From Candidatus Zixiibacteriota bacterium (GTDB taxonomy: Bacteria; Zixibacteria; MSB-5A5; CAIYYT01): DNA of 12,077 nucleotides. Below the pieces are notes generated by a model that was not told the origin of the DNA, ran no database searches, and saw only the letters and a program-made list of their open reading frames with translations. The DNA lies in NCBI GenBank assembly GCA_026397575.1, contig JAPLUP010000350.1:1-12077 (forward strand). Direction: 5' to 3'. A program made the translations under genes and the position numbers. Each line of letters starts with the position of its first letter. The first letter of the stretch is position 1. This document shows, piece by piece, positions 7,689 to 12,077 of this stretch.

Positions 7689-8111
7689 TCAGAAATCAGT
7701 TTGGATGGACCTTTTCCCGAAGGAAATCTCAATATACAATAGCAGAAAACAGGGATTGTCGACAGATATCGAAAATCGGGCATTGAACATCCTTTGATCT
7801 ATGTTCCCGAGACCGGGGTATGAGTAATAATCCTTGCCCCAAGAAAGCCATCTGGTGTTCACTGTCAAGTATAAACTCCATACCGATATTTCACCGTTAT
7901 CAAGTGTCTCTTCCGATCGACTTCGAAGCCGAACACCGGCTCTGGTGGACTGATAGCTCGGTTCCGAGGGCCAGCAAGCAAAATCATCCTGCAGACCCAA
8001 GCCATCAAGTTCGGTTGTTATGGAACCGTCGGTCTGGTGGTCATTCCGAGGCCAATCGATACGGTATCGGTATAAGTCATTATTTAGTATGTGATTGTGA
8101 CGAATTCGCAT
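7689..8111 (-). CDS. Hypothetical protein, unrecognised (possible gene or degraded gene)
   Basis: I do not recognise this 140-residue frame. It is the only long frame in the 730-base gap between the subtilase and groES. The ATG at 8111 has GGAG six bases upstream (8118-8121). The same frame stays open to a TTG at 8184-8186, inside the groES promoter region, so the 8111 start is preferred. There is no signal peptide or membrane helix at the chosen start. The C-terminal half is rich in aromatic residues in an alternating pattern (for example WSLYLTVNTRWLSWG), which could be beta strands, and Cys is present in FACWP and NPCF. It is transcribed divergently from groES. Two plus-strand frames over the same bases lack ribosome sites and look like shadows. 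Its length makes pure chance somewhat unlikely, but nothing else confirms that it is expressed. Confidence 0.35.
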   Translation of the reverse strand: MRIRHNHILNNDLYRYRIDWPRNDHQTDGSITTELDGLGLQDDFACWPSEPSYQSTRAGVRLRSRSEETLDNGEISVWSLYLTVNTRWLSWGKDYYSYPGLGNIDQRMFNARFSISVDNPCFLLLYIEISFGKRSIQTDF

Positions 8112-8149
8112 AGTTGTCTCCAGTCTCTGAAACGAGCAAAAAATTCCTC

Positions 8150-8177
8150 TTGACCGCTGCAACCGCATCCATATCTT
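8150..8177 (+). promoter_or_regulatory. groESL promoter (sigma70-like)
   Basis: TTGACC (8150-8155) and TATCTT (8172-8177) are spaced 16 bp apart. Transcription would start near 8184-8190, just at the CIRCE element, the usual arrangement in HrcA-controlled chaperone operons. TACAAT at 8182-8187 is an alternative -10 box but lacks a matching -35. Confidence 0.6.
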
Positions 8178-8189
8178 TGCGTACAATTG

Positions 8190-8216
8190 TTAGCACTCGA
8201 TAGAGGTGAGTGCTAA
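8190..8216. promoter_or_regulatory. CIRCE operator (HrcA binding site)
   Basis: This is a perfect match to the CIRCE consensus: TTAGCACTC (8190-8198), a 9-bp spacer, then GAGTGCTAA (8208-8216). HrcA binds this inverted repeat and represses groESL and dnaK operons until heat shock or misfolded protein draws GroEL away from HrcA. It lies 69 bases before the groES start codon. hrcA itself is not in the window. Confidence 0.97.
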
Positions 8217-8285
8217 CAGGGTTGAAAAAAGGCAGCAACGCAATTCAACGTTTAACAACAACCAATAAAGCAAGGAGCTTACTTA

Positions 8286-8576
8286 ATGAACATCCAACCG
8301 TTACAAGACCGAGTTCTGGTCAAGACGCTGGACACCGGTGAGATGAAGAAAGGCGGAATCATTATCCCCGATACCGCCAAGGAAAAACCGCAGGAAGCCG
8401 AAGTCATCGCCATCGGTCCGGGTCGTGTGTCAGATGACGGCAAACTGATTCCGGTCAACGTCAAAGTCGGCGACAAAATTCTCTTCGGCAAATACTCCGG
8501 CACCGAAGTTACGGTGGACGGAGCCGAGTACCTGTTTATGCGCGAGTCCGATATTCTCGCGGTTCTCAAGAAATAA
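8286..8576 (+). CDS. groES: Co-chaperonin GroES
   Basis: A 96-residue protein, the normal GroES length. GroES forms the heptameric lid that closes the GroEL folding chamber in the cytoplasm. It opens with the family pattern [13 protein letters not shown]. The mobile loop that docks onto GroEL is seen at about residues 16-34 ([17 protein letters not shown]), and the family's GPGRV and [15 protein letters not shown] motifs follow. The start ATG has AAGGAG eight bases upstream. It is the first gene of a two-gene operon with groEL, whose start lies 15 bases after the groES stop, and is under CIRCE control. Nothing is unusual in it. Confidence 0.98.
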   Translation: MNIQPLQDRVLVKTLDTGEMKKGGIIIPDTAKEKPQEAEVIAIGPGRVSDDGKLIPVNVKVGDKILFGKYSGTEVTVDGAEYLFMRESDILAVLKK

Positions 8577-8579
8577 TGA

Positions 8580-10220
<1,641 letters not shown>

Positions 10221-10239
10221 ACACATTCTTCCGATTTTG

Positions 10240-10267
10240 AGCCCCTCGCCGAATGGCGAGGGGCTTT
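10240..10267 (+). terminator. Intrinsic terminator of groESL
   Basis: A perfect 11-bp stem, AGCCCCTCGCC (10240-10250) with GGCGAGGGGCT (10255-10265), closes a GAAT tetraloop and is followed by TTTGACTTT. It begins 20 bases after the groEL stop and should end the heat-shock transcript, insulating the gene pair downstream. Confidence 0.92.
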
Positions 10268-10310
10268 GACTTTGAGGGAGATTTCTACATTTCAAGAATG
10301 GAAGGATTTC

Positions 10311-10769
10311 ATGGAAACCGAGTTCAAGGATATCAAAGAGAAACTCAGCGACGTGGCCGGTATTCTGAATCAGTTTAAGTCTGAGGCCGTGCAGTTGAGA
10401 GTATTGGAGTTCTTAATAAGCGATAATCTGGGATCTAGCCCTGCAAGGGCTGTTCGCAAAGGAAAGGGGACGAAAAAGAAACGCGCCCAACGAGAGAAAC
10501 CGGAGTCTGAATCAATAGGAGGAAAATCAAAGAAGAAAGTCGCTACTGGTGGTGGTAAAGGTGCATATGTGACGATTGGGAATCTCATCAATGGCGGCTT
10601 TTTCAAGCAGCCTCGAACCCTGAAAGATATAATAGAGCACTGCGACAAAAAGATGGCACTTAAGTTCAAGGCCAACGAGATTTCTGGCAAGATGGTCAGA
10701 TATCTGCGCGACGAAAAGCTGAGTCGAGAAAAGAACAAAGATGGGCAGTACCAATATGTCAAGGCCTAA
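10311..10769 (+). CDS. Unrecognised protein: coiled coil, basic linker, C-terminal winged-helix-like domain
   Basis: I do not recognise this 152-residue protein by name. From the ATG at 10311 (AAGGA four bases upstream) it has an N-terminal amphipathic, probably coiled-coil helix (about 1-37, METEFKDIKEKL onward). A Lys/Arg-rich, low-complexity linker follows (about 45-80, with KGKGTKKKRAQREK and KSKKK). A C-terminal domain (about 85-152) has FFKQPRTLKDIIEHC, then EISGKMVRYLRDEKLSREKN, then GQYQYVKA, a spacing that suits a winged helix-turn-helix. In-frame TTG codons further upstream (10266, 10272) touch the groEL terminator and are unlikely starts. The 3' end overlaps the next gene, so the two are probably translationally coupled and act together. 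It is cytoplasmic; DNA or RNA binding is inferred only from the basic linker and fold pattern. A+T-rich codons contrast with groEL and suggest separate ancestry. Confidence 0.72.
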   Translation: METEFKDIKEKLSDVAGILNQFKSEAVQLRVLEFLISDNLGSSPARAVRKGKGTKKKRAQREKPESESIGGKSKKKVATGGGKGAYVTIGNLINGGFFKQPRTLKDIIEHCDKKMALKFKANEISGKMVRYLRDEKLSREKNKDGQYQYVKA

Positions 10770-11535
10770 ACTCACTCTCGACGAGGCGTTGGCACACGTG
10801 CCAAAGGACTTCAAGTCACGTCTAATCAAGTGCTTCAAACTCGCTCAGGAAAGACATCAACAGGCACAATACGATTCTTCGGGTTTATCGGGGGGAAAAT
10901 TCTGCGAATGTCTCTTACGCTTCCTGCAGCACAACCTCACTGGCAAATACACTCCATTCGGAATCAGGATAACGAATTTCGTAGATGAATGTGAGAAACT
11001 GACACGCGTCAACAAAGCTGCAGGAAATGAGAGCCTTCGAGTGTTGATGCCGCGGGCATTGGTTCTGGTATACAGCCTGAGAGGTAAACGCGGTATAGGA
11101 CACGTAGGTGGCGATGTTGATGCAAATCGAGTTGACTCCAGCACAATCGTCGGAATCCTCGACTGGCTCATGTGCGAAACAGTGCGAATTTTCCACTCCT
11201 TGTCCTTGGAAGAAGCACAGGACTTAGTTGATAGCCTGTCAGAGAGAAAAGTCCCCTGGGTGTGGGACGTGGGAGGCAAGAAACGGATCTTGATCTCAGG
11301 TCTTGATTTCAGGGAACAGACCCTGTGTCTATTGCATGCTTGCGCCGAGCAATCTGTGATCGCAGAGGATTTGTTCGACTGGATCGAGTATTCTAATTAC
11401 AATGTCTTTAAGAAGAGTGTTTTGCAGCCTCTGCACAAGAAACGCCTGCTCGAGTATGACAAAGAATCCGGAACGGTCTCGCTTTCCCCCCTAGGCATAC
11501 AGCAGGCTGAATCGATTCTCCGTGAAGAATTGTAA
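10741..11535 (+). CDS. Unrecognised helical protein with HEPN-like R-x6-H motif and winged-helix-like C-terminus
   Basis: A 264-residue cytoplasmic protein that I cannot name. It starts inside the preceding gene: ATG 10741 gives a 29-base overlap, while ATG 10756 (MSRPKLTLDEAL) gives 14 and is equally possible. Neither has a clear ribosome site, which points to coupled translation. Residues 1-165 look all-helical and contain YSLRGKRGIGHVGGDVD, where Arg114 and His121 form R-x6-H, a spacing allowed for the catalytic motif of HEPN ribonucleases (R-x4-6-H). Residues about 190-264 suit a winged helix, ending in VLQPLHKKRLLEYD and VSLSPLGIQQAESIL. HEPN proteins with partner genes are common in abortive infection and toxin-antitoxin systems, so this pair could be such a module. 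That is inference from one short motif. There is no signal peptide or membrane segment. Confidence 0.75.
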   Translation: MGSTNMSRPKLTLDEALAHVPKDFKSRLIKCFKLAQERHQQAQYDSSGLSGGKFCECLLRFLQHNLTGKYTPFGIRITNFVDECEKLTRVNKAAGNESLRVLMPRALVLVYSLRGKRGIGHVGGDVDANRVDSSTIVGILDWLMCETVRIFHSLSLEEAQDLVDSLSERKVPWVWDVGGKKRILISGLDFREQTLCLLHACAEQSVIAEDLFDWIEYSNYNVFKKSVLQPLHKKRLLEYDKESGTVSLSPLGIQQAESILREEL

Positions 11536-11618
11536 GCCCCGTGCTCATAGTTTTTGGGGCGTAGAAATTCATTCTGCGAACTATATTAGTGTTATCGAGA
11601 TGAGAAAGGAAGGGATTC

Positions 11619-11816
11619 ATGCAAACAGCAGACGCAAAAGAAAAGATCGAAAGGGGCGAATGGGTCGATTGTTGGATTTGCTCTGAGGTCTTCCGTCGAC
11701 GCAGAGAAACCCTGCGCTACTGTTCAAGATGTAATCGTGGATTCTGTGAAGGAGAACACGGGAATTTCTCCAGAAACGTGGGGATGTGCATCATCTGCGG
11801 AGCAAAACAAAAGTAA
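11619..11816 (+). CDS. Small protein with two zinc sites (C5HC2 ligand pattern)
   Basis: A 65-residue protein with eight likely zinc ligands: Cys18, Cys21, Cys35, Cys38, Cys43, His47, Cys57 and Cys60. The spacing is C-x2-C-x13-C-x2-C-x4-C-x3-H-x9-C-x2-C. Eight ligands in such a short chain suggest two zinc ions, perhaps in a RING/PHD-like or double-ribbon fold. The order does not exactly match classical RING (C3HC4) or PHD (C4HC3). A basic run (FRRRRE, 25-30) between the first two knuckles could contact nucleic acid. The ATG has a strong AAAGGAAGGG ribosome site, which supports real translation. It lies 83 bases after the HEPN-like gene on the same strand and might belong to the same unit. 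The function is unknown; binding or adaptor roles are more likely than catalysis. Confidence 0.68.
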   Translation: MQTADAKEKIERGEWVDCWICSEVFRRRRETLRYCSRCNRGFCEGEHGNFSRNVGMCIICGAKQK

Positions 11817-11825
11817 GTTTTGTAG

Positions 11826-11848
11826 GTCAAAACCGCTTCGGTTTTGAC
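11826..11848 (+). terminator. Hairpin after the zinc-site gene, possible terminator
   Basis: GTCAAAACCG (11826-11835) and CGGTTTTGAC (11839-11848) make a 10-bp stem with a 3-nt loop, 10 bases after the stop codon. The T-run that would complete an intrinsic terminator (seven Ts ending at 11870) lies 15 nt past the stem, so termination is plausible but not classical. It may instead be the left end of the repeat element that follows. Confidence 0.5.
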
Positions 11849-11875
11849 AATTTCTGCGGCTACTTTTTTTCCGTT

Positions 11876-11951
11876 CCGTCGGGTCTTGCGCTCCGCCTTC
11901 CAGCAATACCTCAGCAATACCAAACACTTAGCGGAGCGTGTGACCCGACGG
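11876..11951. repeat. Long imperfect inverted repeat, possible dispersed intergenic element
   Basis: The outer arms CCGTCGGGTC (11876-11885) and GACCCGACGG (11942-11951) pair perfectly. After a 3x3 internal loop the inner arms CGCTCCGC (11889-11896) and GCGGAGCG (11931-11938) pair as well. The 34-nt apical loop contains CAGCAATACC twice (11901-11910 and 11912-11921). A further CGTCGGGT stands at 11997-12004. The rest of 11817-12077 shows no convincing gene; frames on both strands here have no ribosome site. The compact two-step palindrome resembles a mobile or genome-wide intergenic repeat. Copy number cannot be judged from one window. Confidence 0.5.
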
Positions 11952-12049
11952 CCAGCCGCGTAGCCCACTCTGATTTGTACCCCACCCAAAGCCTTGCGTC
12001 GGGTTGGTTTTTCATTCTGTGGCTGCGACGTCAATTTCGAGTCTCGTAG

Positions 12050-12072
12050 GTCCGAACCCCCGCGCTTCGGAC
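12050..12072. repeat. Short inverted repeat at the right edge
   Basis: GTCCGAA (12050-12056) and TTCGGAC (12066-12072) form a 7-bp stem with a C/G-rich 9-nt loop. TTCGAGTCTCG (12036-12046) and TTCGGACTCTCG (12066-12077) are near-copies 30 bases apart. The window ends here, so the element may continue. Confidence 0.4.
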
Positions 12073-12077
12073 TCTCG

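Noticed and set aside
7820..8113. 97-codon plus-strand frame upstream of groES (and 7573-7797)
   Set aside because: No ribosome site and no family pattern. Both overlap the better-supported minus-strand frame, and the first ends just before the groES promoter.
11536..11560. GCCCC/GGGGC inverted repeat after the HEPN-like gene as a terminator
   Set aside because: Only five pairs with a 15-nt loop, and the T-run lies inside the loop rather than after the stem.
11717..12034. 105-codon minus-strand frame over the right-end palindrome
   Set aside because: It is antisense to the zinc-site gene at one end and spans the inverted repeats; it is more likely a by-product of the repeat sequence.
11880..12077. 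Possible tRNA or CRISPR array at the right edge
   Set aside because: No cloverleaf can be drawn. The repeats are too few and too short for an array, with at most two near-copies visible.

Overview
The window looks like bacterial chromosome from the FCB group (Fibrobacteres-Chlorobi-Bacteroidetes and allied candidate phyla). A Zixibacteria-like organism is my best guess, but only a guess. The support is a set of large exported proteins with dockerin type I repeats ending in YIF-GGPAP, plus a subtilase with an NYPNPFNPST/FlgD-like C-terminal sorting tail. All of these are typical of uncultured FCB lineages. No rRNA or tRNA is present to settle the taxonomy.

Layout. Positions 1-7459 are a surface and secretion block. 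It starts with the 3' part of a large multidomain adhesin-like protein (PPC-like, Ig-like, DUF11-like modules, then a dockerin). Convergent to it is a small aminoacyl-tRNA deacylase of the YbaK/ProX family. Next come a secreted M14 zinc carboxypeptidase with a dockerin and, convergent to that, a secreted S8 subtilase with PKD and lectin-like modules and an FCB sorting tail. A short dockerin-coding relic lies between the two proteases. Positions 7460-8189 form a long intergenic stretch with one plausible but unrecognised minus-strand gene, a palindrome and a tiny leader ORF.

Positions 8150-10267 are a textbook groES-groEL operon: a sigma70-like promoter, a perfect CIRCE operator (the HrcA repressor site), two chaperonin genes and a strong intrinsic terminator. 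Downstream, in visibly more A+T-rich DNA, lies an unrecognised overlapping gene pair (10311-11535). The first gene encodes a coiled coil plus a basic linker plus a winged-helix-like domain. The second encodes a helical protein with a HEPN-like R-x6-H motif and a winged-helix-like C-terminus. After these comes a 65-residue double zinc-site protein. The last 250 bases hold strong inverted repeats that look like a dispersed intergenic element.

How they fit together. The two secreted peptidases and the adhesin would act outside the cell, attached by dockerin/cohesin contact or by a sorting system, probably on protein substrates. GroES/GroEL is housekeeping protein folding under heat-shock control. 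The gene pair after groEL is the best candidate for something undescribed, possibly an RNase-type defence or toxin-antitoxin-like module. That reading rests on motif pattern alone.
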